Part shown: one piece after another, positions 35,799 through 46,211 of the stretch
Layout: every line of letters starts with the position of its first letter
Position numbering within the stretch: position 1 is the first letter of the stretch
Assembly: GCA_028714675.1 (NCBI GenBank)
Contig: JAQTLV010000002.1
Span: 227,908-291,907, forward strand
From: Sulfurovaceae bacterium
Lineage (GTDB): Bacteria; Campylobacterota; Campylobacteria; Campylobacterales; Sulfurovaceae
Reading direction: 5' to 3'
DNA length: 64,000 nucleotides
Program-made: the position numbers and the translations under genes
The notes under the pieces: model-generated
What the model saw: only the letters and a program-made list of their open reading frames with translations
What the model was told of the DNA's origin: nothing
The model's database searches: none

Positions 35799-37115
35799 AT
35801 GATATTTTCAAATAATGAGTTAATGCAAAAAGATTTAGAGTATATTTGGCATCCATGTACTCAAATGAAAGACCATGAGAAAATACCTCTAATTCCTGTA
35901 AAATATGCAAAAGGTATGTACATATATGATTTTGATGGAAATAAATATATAGATGCAATTAGTAGTTGGTGGGTAAATATATTTGGACATTCAAATGAAC
36001 ATATAAACAATAAAATAAAAAATCAATTAGATTTACTTGAACATGTAATTTTGGCAGGTTTTACTCATAAGCCAGCTATTGATTTAGCCGAGAAATTAGT
36101 TAAGATTACTCCCAATGGGCTTAATAAGGTTTTTTTTGCAGATAATGGATCTAGTGCTGTGGAAATTGCTCTTAAAATGAGTTATCACTATCACTTAAAC
36201 AAAAACAGCGAAAGAACACTTTTTTTATCTCTTGAAAATAGCTATCATGGTGAAACCATAGGAGCTTTGAGTGTTGGAGATGTTGAATTGTATAAAAAAA
36301 CATACAAACCACTTCTAATAAATTGTATTCAAACACCTGTTCCAAAAGACCAAACTATACAAGCGGCTAAAGATGCATTAGTCGATTTGGAAGAAATTTT
36401 AGAAAAAGATGGCAATAAAATAGCTGCTTTTATTTTGGAACCATTGGTTCAGGGTGCAGGAAATATGCATATGTATCATGAAGAGTATTTGGTTGGTGCT
36501 AGAAAATTGACACAAAAATATAATATACATTTGATAGTTGATGAAATAATGACTGGTTTTGGAAGAACTGGAAAGATGTTTGCAAGTGAATATGCCCAAA
36601 TCGAGCCAGATTTTATGACTCTTTCAAAAGGACTTACAGGCGGGTATCTTCCATTGTCAGTTGTTATGACAACTAATGATGTTTATAATGCCTTTTATTG
36701 TGATTACAGCGAGCATAAAGCATTTTTGCACTCACATAGTTATACTGGTAACACATTGGCATGTGCAGCTGCTTTGGCTACATTGGAGATTTTTGAAGAA
36801 GAAAAAACAATTGATAAAAATATAGCATTAAATAACTATATGAAACAGAAATTAAAAAGATTTGATGGACTTAAAAATGTTAAAAGCACTAGAATTTTAG
36901 GGATGATAGCAGTTGTAGAGTTGTCAGATATTGACACAAAAGAGAGAATAGGGCTTAAAATTTCAGAGTATGCTCTTTATCATGGAGTATTATTAAGACC
37001 TCTTGGAAATAATATATATGTTATGCCACCATTTGTTGTAACAAATGATGAAATCGATGTAATATTTGATGTAATATTTGATGCGGTAAATAAATTAGAT
37101 TTCGCTTTTAAATAA
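35799..37115 (+). CDS. bioA: Adenosylmethionine-8-amino-7-oxononanoate aminotransferase BioA
   Basis: The 438-residue class III aminotransferase has YIWHPCTQMKDHE (about 15-27), ISSWWVNIFGHS, FFADNGSSAVEIALKM (about 112-127), IVDEIMTGFGRTGK (about 246-259) and TLSKGLTGGYLPLS with the PLP lysine (about 283). It transfers an amino group from SAM to make DAPA in biotin synthesis. No other bio gene is nearby. The 3' end overlaps the convergent SEL1 gene by 21 bp. Confidence 0.94.
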   Translation: MIFSNNELMQKDLEYIWHPCTQMKDHEKIPLIPVKYAKGMYIYDFDGNKYIDAISSWWVNIFGHSNEHINNKIKNQLDLLEHVILAGFTHKPAIDLAEKLVKITPNGLNKVFFADNGSSAVEIALKMSYHYHLNKNSERTLFLSLENSYHGETIGALSVGDVELYKKTYKPLLINCIQTPVPKDQTIQAAKDALVDLEEILEKDGNKIAAFILEPLVQGAGNMHMYHEEYLVGARKLTQKYNIHLIVDEIMTGFGRTGKMFASEYAQIEPDFMTLSKGLTGGYLPLSVVMTTNDVYNAFYCDYSEHKAFLHSHSYTGNTLACAAALATLEIFEEEKTIDKNIALNNYMKQKLKRFDGLKNVKSTRILGMIAVVELSDIDTKERIGLKISEYALYHGVLLRPLGNNIYVMPPFVVTNDEIDVIFDVIFDAVNKLDFAFK

Positions 37116-38450
37116 AAAATAGAATAGCCCTTTTTTACCTTTAAGGTTTTTATGTAAAATGTTTGCTCTTTCTAAACCTAAATCATAAGCTTTTTGATAA
37201 AAGTGTAATGCATACTCAAGATTTTTGTTTGTCCCAATCCCATGTTCGCAATATTGACCCAAATCACACAATGCTTCTGGATAATCCAATAGCGCTAATT
37301 CTTTTGTCATCTCGCAAGCCTTGAGATGATCTTGTTCTACTATATCACCCTTATATAATTCTCTTGCAAATATTAATTTTCCTAAATTTGATCCTGTTGC
37401 ACAACAAATAAGAGCAAGTTGCATTGCTTCATCATTCTGTTTAGTCTCTTTTAGTTTTTGAATATATTTTGAAATTTTTAAAATTTCTATCTCTTTATAT
37501 CCAGTTTTTGATATACGATGCATCCAATTGGCAGAAGATTTATGTAGTGTATAGTTTTTATCTTCTATGTGAAATAGCGCAATATTTTGGAACTTATGAA
37601 ATATATCAGAAACTGGAGAGTATTTTTTATCATACAGACTGTTAGTCTCTTTGTTTTCTAAGTCATCTTCTGAAACTGTTTCGGCATTTGAATCGCTTGT
37701 TTCAATATCTATATCTACTAGCATTTCCAAGTCTTCCTCAAGAATTTCATTTTTTAATTTGTCACTTTCGTCTAATAATTCCTCTGAAGAATCCAAAGAT
37801 TCAAAATTTATTTCTTCCTCTTTTGGTTCTTCCTCTTTTATTTCTTCTTGTTTTGGTTCTTCTTGTTTTGGTTCTTCCTCTTTTATTTCTTCCTCTTTTG
37901 GTTCTTCTTGTTTTGGTTCCGTTTTTTTATTGTCTTTTGATGTTATAAAAATATCAGAGAAATCAACTTTTTCTCTTGGAGGAATAGATTTTATAGTTTG
38001 TTTTTTTGATGGTATTTTTTCTATTTCATCTGCGCTTAGCTCAAAATTATTACAACCTACTACATAAGATGTAATACTATCTTTGGGTTTGTCTTGTTGA
38101 ATATTTTGATTGGCACTTTGTAATCCATGTTTATCACTTAATTTGCTTGATTTTAGCATTCCAAATTCATCAACAACAGATTTTTTTTCATAATCATTTT
38201 TAGAATACTCTAAAGTGTCTTCATTTTCTTTTTCATCTTTTTTATTTGCGGCTTCTGAGTTATTTAGATATTCTGAAATTAAAACTTGCACTTGACCATA
38301 ATTTTTATTTTTTAATAAACTTATAATTTTATCTAGTTGTTCATTTCCTTGAAAATATTCTAATTTTAAAAGTTGCAACCTTATAGTCTCATCATCAGAC
38401 ATAAAAATCGCAATTTTTATAATTTCCAATCGTTTTTTTATTTGATCCAT
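37095..38450 (-). CDS. Acidic repeat protein with C-terminal SEL1-like repeats
   Basis: About 451 residues from the ATG at 38450 (an in-frame TTG lies at 38465). The middle contains a charged low-complexity array of EEPK, EEIK and EEPKQE units, encoded by imperfect repeats at about 37,810-37,920. The C-terminal 130 residues hold SEL1/TPR-like helices (ALCDLGQYCEHGIGTNKNLE, about 404-423). No signal peptide is evident. SEL1 proteins scaffold protein assemblies, but the partner here is unknown. Confidence 0.78.
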   Translation of the reverse strand: MDQIKKRLEIIKIAIFMSDDETIRLQLLKLEYFQGNEQLDKIISLLKNKNYGQVQVLISEYLNNSEAANKKDEKENEDTLEYSKNDYEKKSVVDEFGMLKSSKLSDKHGLQSANQNIQQDKPKDSITSYVVGCNNFELSADEIEKIPSKKQTIKSIPPREKVDFSDIFITSKDNKKTEPKQEEPKEEEIKEEEPKQEEPKQEEIKEEEPKEEEINFESLDSSEELLDESDKLKNEILEEDLEMLVDIDIETSDSNAETVSEDDLENKETNSLYDKKYSPVSDIFHKFQNIALFHIEDKNYTLHKSSANWMHRISKTGYKEIEILKISKYIQKLKETKQNDEAMQLALICCATGSNLGKLIFARELYKGDIVEQDHLKACEMTKELALLDYPEALCDLGQYCEHGIGTNKNLEYALHFYQKAYDLGLERANILHKNLKGKKGLFYFLFKSEI

Positions 38451-38569
38451 TTTTTCTCTTGACAATTATAGGTTTTTGGTATTATATCAAAAATAATCAA
38501 TACAATTCATATTAATTTAATATAATTACATTATAGAGTTAAAAACAAAATCAAAAACAAGGTTAAGTT

Positions 38570-39493
38570 TTGAATAAGAGCCCACATTTACCAGTTTTAT
38601 TAAATGAAGTAATACATAGTTTTAAAGATATAAAGAGCGGATATTTTGTAGATTGTACATTGGGCTATGCTGGACATAGTAGTGAAATGTTAAAAAATTT
38701 TTCACAAATTAAACACATAGGTATAGACAGAGATATCGAAGCTATAGACTTTTCAAAAGAAAAATTAAAAGGCTATAAAGAGAGAAGCACTATATATAAA
38801 GGAACTTTTGCAGAAGTTTTTCCAACATTGCAAGAAGAACCAATTGTTGGTGTATTGGCAGATTTTGGAGTCTCTTCTTTGCAACTTGATAAGCTAGAAC
38901 GCGGTTTTTCTTTTAATAGTGAAATTTTAGACATGAGAATGGATAAAGATGCAAGTTTGAGTGCCTATGATGTTGTAAATAGTTACACCATTGAAAAATT
39001 AGAGTATATTTTCAAAAATTATGGGGAAATAAGGGAATATAGAGAGTTGGCAAATATAATTGTTGAACAAAGATCGATAAAACCTATCGAAAGTGCGATA
39101 GAACTTAGCAAAATTATTTCAACAGTTATCCCAAAATATGGCAAAATAAATCCATCAACATTGGCATTTCAAGCAATAAGGATAGAAGTAAATGGTGAAC
39201 TTTCCCAAATCGAGAGTTTGCTTGATGCCATAGAAAAAAAACATTTTGATGGAGAGATTGTTACATTTATAACTTTTCATTCTCTAGAAGATAGACTTAT
39301 AAAAAATAGATTTACTAAATGGAGTAAAAATTGTATTTGCGATGAAATGGCTTTTAGATGCACTTGTGGCAATAATCACTCGATGGGTAAGCTTCTAAAC
39401 AAGAAACCAATAACCGCAACTTTAGAAGAATTGAAGTATAATCCAAGATCAAGAAGTGCCAAACTAAGAAGCTTTAGTTTTAAGAGCGCATAG
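38570..39493 (+). CDS. rsmH: 16S rRNA (cytosine-1402 N4) methyltransferase RsmH
   Basis: The 307-residue protein has the MraW signatures SPHLPVLLNEVIHSF (about 4-18), DCTLGYAGHSSEML, ADFGVSSLQLDKLERGFSF (about 104-122) and FHSLEDRLIKNRF. It methylates N4 of C1402 in 16S rRNA. The start is TTG at 38570, 7 nt after AAGG, which matches the family N-terminus. An FtsL-like gene follows, as in the mra/dcw arrangement, although the rest of that cluster is absent here. Confidence 0.95.
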   Translation: MNKSPHLPVLLNEVIHSFKDIKSGYFVDCTLGYAGHSSEMLKNFSQIKHIGIDRDIEAIDFSKEKLKGYKERSTIYKGTFAEVFPTLQEEPIVGVLADFGVSSLQLDKLERGFSFNSEILDMRMDKDASLSAYDVVNSYTIEKLEYIFKNYGEIREYRELANIIVEQRSIKPIESAIELSKIISTVIPKYGKINPSTLAFQAIRIEVNGELSQIESLLDAIEKKHFDGEIVTFITFHSLEDRLIKNRFTKWSKNCICDEMAFRCTCGNNHSMGKLLNKKPITATLEELKYNPRSRSAKLRSFSFKSA

Positions 39494-39508
39494 TATTTGA
39501 GGGTTTTA

Positions 39509-39790
39509 ATGGATAAAAATAATAATTTGTTTTTTGGAGTTAGACTATATAAACTGTTTATTTTTTTAGTATTTTTAACTATTTTGGCATGGCTTAAAAT
39601 ATTTTTGGCAAGTAGAATTTATTATAATAGTAAAATTGTCAATGATTTGCAACAAGATGTAACTGTTTTGAGAGCCGAAAATGATATGTTGAAACAAGAC
39701 ATCGAGGCTTTGAAATTTAAAACTCAAGTTTCTGATGTTATAATAAAGAGTTCACTACAGTCTGATGTCTTGATAAGACCAGATAACTAA
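39509..39790 (+). CDS. FtsL-like bitopic membrane protein
   Basis: The 93-residue product (ATG at 39509 after GAGGG; an in-frame TTG at 39497 is less likely) has one transmembrane helix (about 15-35). A heptad-rich segment follows, including DLQQDVTVLRAENDMLKQDI. That is the FtsL/DivIC topology, and it lies directly after rsmH as ftsL does elsewhere. Sequence conservation of FtsL is weak, so this is a position- and topology-based call; it may instead be an unrelated small membrane protein. Confidence 0.6.
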   Translation: MDKNNNLFFGVRLYKLFIFLVFLTILAWLKIFLASRIYYNSKIVNDLQQDVTVLRAENDMLKQDIEALKFKTQVSDVIIKSSLQSDVLIRPDN

Positions 39791-39813
39791 AAAATTCAAG
39801 GATAAAGAATAAT

Positions 39814-40095
39814 ATGAATATTTTTAATGAAGAAGATGATTTTTTGGTTAGTACCCCAAGAGATAACTATTTTTCTATTGCAAAGCATGCAAATCAAAAT
39901 ATAGTAGAGATGGAATTTGAAAAATTTTTAGAAAGACTAGCGGCCTCTGAAAAAATTATAGAAGATAATGGCTTGGAAGAAGAGTTGGAGAGAACCCTAA
40001 AGACAATGAGAGTGACAGATGAAGATGATTTGAAAAATAGAGTTGATAGTCTATTTTTAGAATTAGCTGGCAATATTGTAACTCAATGCGAATAG
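39814..40095 (+). CDS. Small acidic hypothetical protein, 93 residues
   Basis: The soluble, acidic, mainly helical product has no signal peptide, membrane segment or catalytic motif. Charged helices such as EEELERTLKTMRVTDEDDLK suggest a protein-interaction role. I do not recognise a family. It lies in a same-strand run between the FtsL-like gene and the polyprenyl synthase, separated by about 20 bp on each side. Confidence 0.65.
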   Translation: MNIFNEEDDFLVSTPRDNYFSIAKHANQNIVEMEFEKFLERLAASEKIIEDNGLEEELERTLKTMRVTDEDDLKNRVDSLFLELAGNIVTQCE

Positions 40096-40114
40096 ATAAA
40101 TAGTAAGGATTAAT

Positions 40115-41011
40115 TTGATAGAAGTGGTTGAGAGAAGATTGGAACAATATATAGGCTCATTAGAAGAGCCTCTAATAACAGAACTTTATCGTAAATTACC
40201 AAGTGGAAAAAGACTTAGAGCTAAACTTATACTTTATATTGCAGGTGAAAAAAATGATGCAATAAAGTTAGCTTCAATTGTTGAGCTTATCCATGCAGCG
40301 AGCTTGCTGCATGATGATGTTATAGATGATGCTATGCTTAGACGCAACAAACCTTCTATCAATGCAGTTTATGGCAATAAAGTTTCTATTATGCTAGGAG
40401 ATATTTTATATTCAAAAGGATTTAATGAGCTTACGATGTTAGATAGTAAAATAGCTCAAATAGTTTCAAATGCTGTTACAAAACTTAGTATCGGTGAGCT
40501 TTATGATGTTGAAATGTCAAAAGAGTTTAACCCAGATAAAGATAAATATATAAATATGATTTATGGCAAAACAGCATCTCTTATAGAAGCAAGTGCATGG
40601 AGTGCAGCTTTGCTTTGTGGAAAGGCTGGGGAGAATTATAAACTTTATGGCAAAAACCTTGGGCTCGCATTTCAAATGATTGATGATTTGCTTGACATTA
40701 CTTCAAGTAGTGATGTGCTTGGTAAACCTGCATTGCATGATTTTGTTGAAGGAAAAACAACCATTCCCTACATTTATCTATATGATGCACTAAACTTTGA
40801 AAAAAAACAAAAACTCAAATATCTTCACAAAAAAATATTATCAAAAGATGAATCAAGTTGGATACTCGAAGAGATGAAGAATAATGATATTTTGTCAAAA
40901 TGCTATCTTGAAGCAAAGATTTTAATAGAGGAAGCTATATCTCTTATGTCATACGAGAATGAACCAAAATTGGTTGCAATTGCCAAAGAAATGATTGATA
41001 GGAATTTTTAA
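40115..41011 (+). CDS. Long-chain polyprenyl diphosphate synthase (IspB-like)
   Basis: The 298-residue trans-prenyltransferase has SGKRLRAKLIL (about 29-39), the first aspartate-rich motif LLHDDVIDDAMLRR (about 65-78) and the second, AFQMIDDLLDIT. It builds the isoprenoid side chain of menaquinone. The start is TTG at 40115, well placed 5-7 nt after AAGGA. Chain length cannot be set by eye. It is followed without gap by hemA. Confidence 0.92.
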   Translation: MIEVVERRLEQYIGSLEEPLITELYRKLPSGKRLRAKLILYIAGEKNDAIKLASIVELIHAASLLHDDVIDDAMLRRNKPSINAVYGNKVSIMLGDILYSKGFNELTMLDSKIAQIVSNAVTKLSIGELYDVEMSKEFNPDKDKYINMIYGKTASLIEASAWSAALLCGKAGENYKLYGKNLGLAFQMIDDLLDITSSSDVLGKPALHDFVEGKTTIPYIYLYDALNFEKKQKLKYLHKKILSKDESSWILEEMKNNDILSKCYLEAKILIEEAISLMSYENEPKLVAIAKEMIDRNF

Positions 41012-42324
41012 TGTATTATCAAATAATAAGTTTTAATTACAAAAATTGTGAATTGTCCGAAAGAGAGAAGTTGGCATTTAAATGTGAAGATGACCATAAA
41101 AATTTTTTAAATCGCTTGGTGAGCTTTGATTTTATCCACGAAGCATTCGTTGTAAATACTTGTAATCGCACTGAGATAATCACAGCAAATAAAGACAACT
41201 TTTCGACATATCATACTGTCTTGGGGATAATGAGTGAGTATAGTTCCGTAAACTTTCACAAGCTAAAAGAGAGTTTAGAAAAATTTGATGATGAAGATGC
41301 TGTTGGACATATGTTTAGTGTGGTTTCTTCATTGGAATCACTTGTTATAGGAGAATCACAGATTACTGGACAGGTAAAAGAAGCATTTAAATTTTCTTAT
41401 AAAAATAAAACTGCTGGTAAAAAATTAAATCGATTAGTTTCTCATGCAGTAAAGTGTGCAGCGGAAATTAGAAATCAAACACAAATTTCATCAAATCCTA
41501 TATCTATAGCTTCCGTTGCTGTATCTCAAGCAAAAGATATTTTGCAAGAAACAATGGCTGGCATGACAACTATTGTAGTCGGTGCTGGCGAAATGGGAAT
41601 TTTGACAGCAAAACATCTTTTAAGAATAGGATGCGATGTCGTAATGCTTGGTAGGGATATGGAAAAGCTAAAAGATGTTTGTTTATCCTTGGGAGAAAAT
41701 GTAAAATATGATTCAATTGAAAATATAGAAAAATATATCAATAGATACAGACTTTTATTTGCTGCTACATCTTCTCCAACTCCAATTATTACAAGCGAAA
41801 TGATTGATGAATGCGATTTTGGAAGATTATGGTTTGATATAGCAATACCTAGAGATATAGATGATATTGAAGATGAAAAAATTACAATTTACAGAGTTGA
41901 CGATTTGCAAAATATTTCAAGTGAAAATCATGCACTCAGACAAGAAGAAGCCCTGATGGCTAGTGAAATTGTATCACGATATACTAACGATTTTTATAGA
42001 CTATTGCAGTCATTGTCTATAGAACCTATAATTAAAGGCATTCGTATAAAAGTTGATGAGGTTGTTGAAAAAGAACTTCAAAGAGCAGTTAAAAAAGGTT
42101 TTATACCAAGTGAAAATATCGAAAATATAGAAAAAATGGCTAGACAGATGTTTGATATGTTTTTGCATAAGCCAACAAAAAAAATGAGACTAAGCTCTAG
42201 GGAAAAAGACGGAGTTTCTCATGTTGAATCTATGGGATATATATTTGATGTAGAGATAGAAGATAAGATTAACAATAAAGAACATAAAGATACAACACAT
42301 CATCATGAAGGACATAAATCGTGA
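41011..42324 (+). CDS. hemA: Glutamyl-tRNA reductase HemA
   Basis: The 437-residue protein has the catalytic-Cys segment [12 protein letters not shown] (about 47-58), [18 protein letters not shown] (about 109-126), an NADPH-binding [15 protein letters not shown] (about 189-203) and the dimerisation tail. It reduces glutamyl-tRNA to glutamate-1-semialdehyde, the committed step of C5 haem synthesis. The C-terminus ends in a histidine-rich tail (THHHEGHKS), a possible metal-sensing or stabilising feature. It overlaps proS by 4 bp. Confidence 0.96.
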   Translation: MYYQIISFNYKNCELSEREKLAFKCEDDHKNFLNRLVSFDFIHEAFVVNTCNRTEIITANKDNFSTYHTVLGIMSEYSSVNFHKLKESLEKFDDEDAVGHMFSVVSSLESLVIGESQITGQVKEAFKFSYKNKTAGKKLNRLVSHAVKCAAEIRNQTQISSNPISIASVAVSQAKDILQETMAGMTTIVVGAGEMGILTAKHLLRIGCDVVMLGRDMEKLKDVCLSLGENVKYDSIENIEKYINRYRLLFAATSSPTPIITSEMIDECDFGRLWFDIAIPRDIDDIEDEKITIYRVDDLQNISSENHALRQEEALMASEIVSRYTNDFYRLLQSLSIEPIIKGIRIKVDEVVEKELQRAVKKGFIPSENIENIEKMARQMFDMFLHKPTKKMRLSSREKDGVSHVESMGYIFDVEIEDKINNKEHKDTTHHHEGHKS

Positions 42325-44027
42325 AATTTTCAAACCTGCTAATACCAACACTAAAAGAAGCACCAAATGATGCCACACTTCCTTCTCATATATATTTAAT
42401 TCGTGGCGGTTTTATACAAGGTGTTGGTAGTGGACTTTATAATTTTTTGCCTTTAGGGAAAATAGTACTAGATCGTATTAAAAATGTTGTAAAAGAAGAG
42501 TTGGATATGGCTGGTGCACAAGAGGTAAGTTTAGGTTTTGTTACACCAGCATCTTTATGGATTGAAAGTGGAAGATTTGAAAAATATGGCAAAGAGCTAC
42601 TTAGATTTAAAGATAGAAAAGATAATGATTTTGTTTTAGGGCCTACTCACGAAGAGATGATGGTAAACTTGGTTAAACAGAGTGTAAAAAGTTATAAGCA
42701 ATTACCATTAAATCTATATCAAATAAATTTGAAATTTCGTGATGAAATCAGACCTAGATTTGGACTTATGAGAGGTCGTGAGTTTTTGATGAAAGATGGG
42801 TATAGTTTTCATGCAAATGAAGACGATATGAAAAGAGAGTTTTCTTTGATGGAAGAGACATATAAAAAGATTTTTACTAGACTTGGACTTGATTTTCGTG
42901 TAGTTGAAGCAGATAGCGGTGCAATAGGTGGAACTGGAAGTAAAGAGTTTATGGTTTTGGCTGATAGTGGAGAAGATACCATAGTGGTTTGCAAGTCGTG
43001 TGATTATGGTGCAAATATAGAAGCGGCAAAATCAATGCCATATATATGCGAAGAAAATGCACCAAAGGCTAATTTTGCTAAATTTAACACACCTGAGATT
43101 AAAACAATAGAAGATCTTAGTAGTTTTTTCAAAATAAATCCTTATTATTTAGTAAAAACAGTTGCCAAAAAGGCTTTATATGATGGTGGTAAAGAAGAAA
43201 TTGTTCTATTTTTCCTAAGAGGTTCAGATGAACTTCAAGAGATAAAAGCATTAAATAGTATAAATGCCAATGATTTAATCGATATTAATAGTGATGAACT
43301 AGAAGAAGTTGGATTGGTAGCTGGTTTTATGGGACCGTTTAATTTACCAAATGATATTAAGACAGTTTTTGATAACTCTTTGGTTGGTGGTATAAATTTA
43401 GTGTGTGGAGCAAATGAAAAAGACTATCATTATGTAGGTTTGGATTTAGAACTAGAGAAAGATGCAATAATTGATGATATTGTTTCTGTTAAAGAGGGCG
43501 ATAAATGCATTCATTGTGGCGGTAGTCTAGTTTATACAAAGGGAATAGAAGTTGGTCACATATTTCAACTTGGAACTAGATATTCCGAACCTCTTAAAGC
43601 CGAATTTTTAGACGAGAATGGAAAAACTAAACCTTTTGTAATGGGAACATACGGTATAGGGGTAAGTAGATTGCTGGCTGCAATTATTGAGCAACACCAT
43701 GACGAAAAAGGGTGCTTGTGGAGCAAAGAGAGTACCCCGTTTGATGTTTGTGTAATTGTTTCTAATCTTAAAGATGAAAAGCAAAGTGATATCGCTCTAA
43801 AAATATATGATGAGCTTAAAGATAAAAAAATAAATGTATTGATTGATGATAGAAATGAGAGATTTGGATTTAAGATGAAAGACTATGAGCTTATAGGCGT
43901 GCCTTATGCCGTAATTGTAGGAAAAAAAGTTGAAGAAGGTATAGTTGAGTTTGTAAGCAGAGATGGAGAGATTATGAAAGAAATAGATATTTCAAACATT
44001 ATAGAAGCGGTAGTTGATATTGTTTAG
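42321..44027 (+). CDS. proS: Prolyl-tRNA synthetase ProS
   Basis: The 568-residue bacterial-type class II synthetase has [39 protein letters not shown] (motif 2), an editing-type insertion (about 220-390) and [17 protein letters not shown] (motif 3). It charges tRNA-Pro and probably edits Ala-tRNA-Pro. The start is GTG at 42321, overlapping hemA. Gene order hemA-proS is a familiar Campylobacterota arrangement. Confidence 0.97.
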   Translation: MKFSNLLIPTLKEAPNDATLPSHIYLIRGGFIQGVGSGLYNFLPLGKIVLDRIKNVVKEELDMAGAQEVSLGFVTPASLWIESGRFEKYGKELLRFKDRKDNDFVLGPTHEEMMVNLVKQSVKSYKQLPLNLYQINLKFRDEIRPRFGLMRGREFLMKDGYSFHANEDDMKREFSLMEETYKKIFTRLGLDFRVVEADSGAIGGTGSKEFMVLADSGEDTIVVCKSCDYGANIEAAKSMPYICEENAPKANFAKFNTPEIKTIEDLSSFFKINPYYLVKTVAKKALYDGGKEEIVLFFLRGSDELQEIKALNSINANDLIDINSDELEEVGLVAGFMGPFNLPNDIKTVFDNSLVGGINLVCGANEKDYHYVGLDLELEKDAIIDDIVSVKEGDKCIHCGGSLVYTKGIEVGHIFQLGTRYSEPLKAEFLDENGKTKPFVMGTYGIGVSRLLAAIIEQHHDEKGCLWSKESTPFDVCVIVSNLKDEKQSDIALKIYDELKDKKINVLIDDRNERFGFKMKDYELIGVPYAVIVGKKVEEGIVEFVSRDGEIMKEIDISNIIEAVVDIV

Positions 44028-44460
44028 ATATGTACCTTTTATATTTTTTGTATATTTAATATGTGAAATTTTTGTAACTTCATATTTTTATACAAAATTA
44101 TCGCCATTGTTGGTCAGTTTATTTATTGTTTTTATGATGTTTTTTGGCGTATTTTTGATAAAGCGTTCACAAATATTTTTAACAACTTCTGTAAAAACAC
44201 CCATTTTTTCTCAAGTAGATTTAAAAAGTATTCTAAAACAAAATATTCTATACACCTTGAGCGCGGTTTTATTTATAATTCCTGGAGTTTTAAGTGACTT
44301 TATAGGGATAATATTGATATCGTTTGTTTTATATTTACAATTAACTGGTAAAATATCACAAAATAAAAATATTTTTGAAGGAGAAGAAGATGTTATTGAT
44401 GCGGAAATTATTGACAATGGTGATTGTGCCATTTCTGACAATATTGATGATAGGTTGTAG
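44014..44460 (+). CDS. FxsA-family membrane protein
   Basis: The 148-residue protein has hydrophobic segments at about 6-25, 30-50 and 75-110. It includes an [14 protein letters not shown] motif like that of FxsA/YtzA-type cytoplasmic membrane proteins. The C-terminus is acidic. The TTG at 44014 lies within the end of proS; a TTG two codons later is an alternative. Family function is poorly defined. It overlaps the next lipoprotein gene by about 70 bp. Confidence 0.65.
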   Translation: MILFRYVPFIFFVYLICEIFVTSYFYTKLSPLLVSLFIVFMMFFGVFLIKRSQIFLTTSVKTPIFSQVDLKSILKQNILYTLSAVLFIIPGVLSDFIGIILISFVLYLQLTGKISQNKNIFEGEEDVIDAEIIDNGDCAISDNIDDRL

Positions 44461-45250
44461 CGGTTCTAGTGAGGCTTCAGTTGACAATACAAAATTAATG
44501 AAATTTATAGAAACACAAGTTGTAAAAAACAAAGATGTAAAAGTACTCGGCGTTGAAATTATAGAGAAAAGAAAAGTTGAAGAATTACCAGGCTGGGAAG
44601 TTCTTTTTGTAAACATGAAACTTCAATATAATAATCAAATGATTACTGCTCCTGAAACATTTTTTGTTAGAGACAACGTAATTACACCTCTTGTATTTGA
44701 TATGGATAAAAATATTAATTATAGAGATGATATAAAACCTACAATAAAAGACGCTCTTTACAATAAGGAACACTTGGTTGCAGGAAATGCAAATGCAAAA
44801 CATAAAATATTACTTTTCAGTGATCCACAATGCCCATTTTGCCAAGAAGTTGTTCCAGATTTGCTAAAAGCTGCTAGAGAAAACCCTGATATATTAAGTG
44901 TTTATTATTATCACTTACCATTGGAGCAAATTCATCCAGTATCAGTAACACTTGTAAAAATTATGGAATTTGCACAAAAAAGTGGAAAAATGGATATGTT
45001 AGAAAAAATATACTCATTACAAATAGATCCTGCTACAACAGATGAGGCAACCATAATAGATGAGGTTAAAAAACAACTTGGTTTTAGTGTTACATCCGCA
45101 CAAATAAATACACAAGATATAATTACTGCTTTGCAAAACGATAAAGATACGGCAAGCAAAACAATGGTTTCCGGAACACCTACTGTGTATATAGATGGGA
45201 AAATCGACAAGCTTAGAGAAGGCTATAAAGATTTGATAACAAAGAAATAG
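44390..45250 (+). CDS. Lipoprotein thiol:disulfide interchange protein, DsbC/DsbG-like
   Basis: The product has about 286 residues from the ATG at 44390, behind AAGGAG. It has a lipoprotein signal with lipobox LMIGCSGS, an N-terminal dimerisation-type region, then a thioredoxin-fold domain. That domain carries LFSDPQCPFCQEVVPDLL (CPFC active site, about 146-149 of the protein) and the cis-Pro GTPTVYIDG near the end. It probably reduces or isomerises disulfides at the periplasmic face of a membrane. The start overlaps the upstream gene by 71 bp. Confidence 0.85.
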   Translation: MLLMRKLLTMVIVPFLTILMIGCSGSSEASVDNTKLMKFIETQVVKNKDVKVLGVEIIEKRKVEELPGWEVLFVNMKLQYNNQMITAPETFFVRDNVITPLVFDMDKNINYRDDIKPTIKDALYNKEHLVAGNANAKHKILLFSDPQCPFCQEVVPDLLKAARENPDILSVYYYHLPLEQIHPVSVTLVKIMEFAQKSGKMDMLEKIYSLQIDPATTDEATIIDEVKKQLGFSVTSAQINTQDIITALQNDKDTASKTMVSGTPTVYIDGKIDKLREGYKDLITKK

Positions 45251-45253
45251 AGC

Positions 45254-46207
45254 GTGAAAAAAATAGTTATAGCAACAAGAGAGAGTGCGTTGGCACTCTG
45301 GCAAGCATACCATATCAAAGATAGAATAGAAAATTTTTATCCAAATTTGATTGTAGAATTGAACAAAATGACAAGCAATGGCGACAAGATTTTAGATCGT
45401 CCCTTGGCGTTAATTGGCGGCAAGGGACATTTTACAAAAGAGCTTGAAGATGCTATGCTAGAAGGCAGAGCTGATATTGCAGTACATTCACTTAAAGATG
45501 TTCCCACTTTTATACCAAATGGACTTAGCTTAGCAGCTATTACAAAAAGAGAAGACCAAAGTGATGTTTTTTTGTCTCATAAATATAAAACTATTGAAGA
45601 CCTTCCAGTAGGAGCAGTTGTTGGAACAACAAGCTTGAGAAGAAGAATGCAGTTGCTTGTCAAAAGACCAGATTTGAAGGTAAAAGATTTAAGAGGCAAT
45701 GTAAATACAAGACTTAGAAAGTTAAAAGATGGGGAATATGATGCTATTATATTGGCATATATTGGACTATTTAGACTTGACTTGCTAAAAGATATTCCAT
45801 ACACACAAAAGTTATCTTTTATGATACCACCTATGGGTCAAGCAGCATTAGGTATAGAGATAGTCGATAACAATCCATTTTTAAAAGAAGTTGCAAGTAA
45901 ACTAAATGATGAGAAAAGTTTTTTGCTTACTACACTTGAGAGAGATTTTGTAGCTAGCATTGGTGCGGGATGTTCTGCTCCAGTTGCGACAAATGCAACC
46001 ATAAATAATAGAAAAGTTACGCTAAAAGCAATGGTTGGTTACCCAGATGGCACACACATATTAGAAAAAAGTCTTGAGGCTGATGTGGAGCATTGTAGTA
46101 ATTTAGGATTTGAGTTGGCAAAGATTATGATGGAAGCTGGTGCAAAAGAGATTTTACACGATGCTGAGAGTTTAGCTTTTAAAGATGGCAATTGCGAAAG
46201 AATGTAG
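45254..46207 (+). CDS. hemC: Porphobilinogen deaminase HemC
   Basis: The 317-residue protein has VIATRESALALWQA (about 4-17), AVHSLKDVPTFIP (about 76-88), TTSLRRRMQLL, DLRGNVNTRLRKL and GAGCSAPVATNATI, which supplies the dipyrromethane-binding cysteine. It joins four porphobilinogens into hydroxymethylbilane for haem synthesis. The start is GTG at 45254. It shares a plus-strand run with hemA and proS. Confidence 0.97.
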   Translation: MKKIVIATRESALALWQAYHIKDRIENFYPNLIVELNKMTSNGDKILDRPLALIGGKGHFTKELEDAMLEGRADIAVHSLKDVPTFIPNGLSLAAITKREDQSDVFLSHKYKTIEDLPVGAVVGTTSLRRRMQLLVKRPDLKVKDLRGNVNTRLRKLKDGEYDAIILAYIGLFRLDLLKDIPYTQKLSFMIPPMGQAALGIEIVDNNPFLKEVASKLNDEKSFLLTTLERDFVASIGAGCSAPVATNATINNRKVTLKAMVGYPDGTHILEKSLEADVEHCSNLGFELAKIMMEAGAKEILHDAESLAFKDGNCERM

Positions 46208-46211
46208 ATAA

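Noticed and set aside
37651..38067. Serine-rich plus-strand frames opposite the SEL1 gene
   Set aside because: They mirror the glutamate/lysine repeats and have no start context or homologous pattern.
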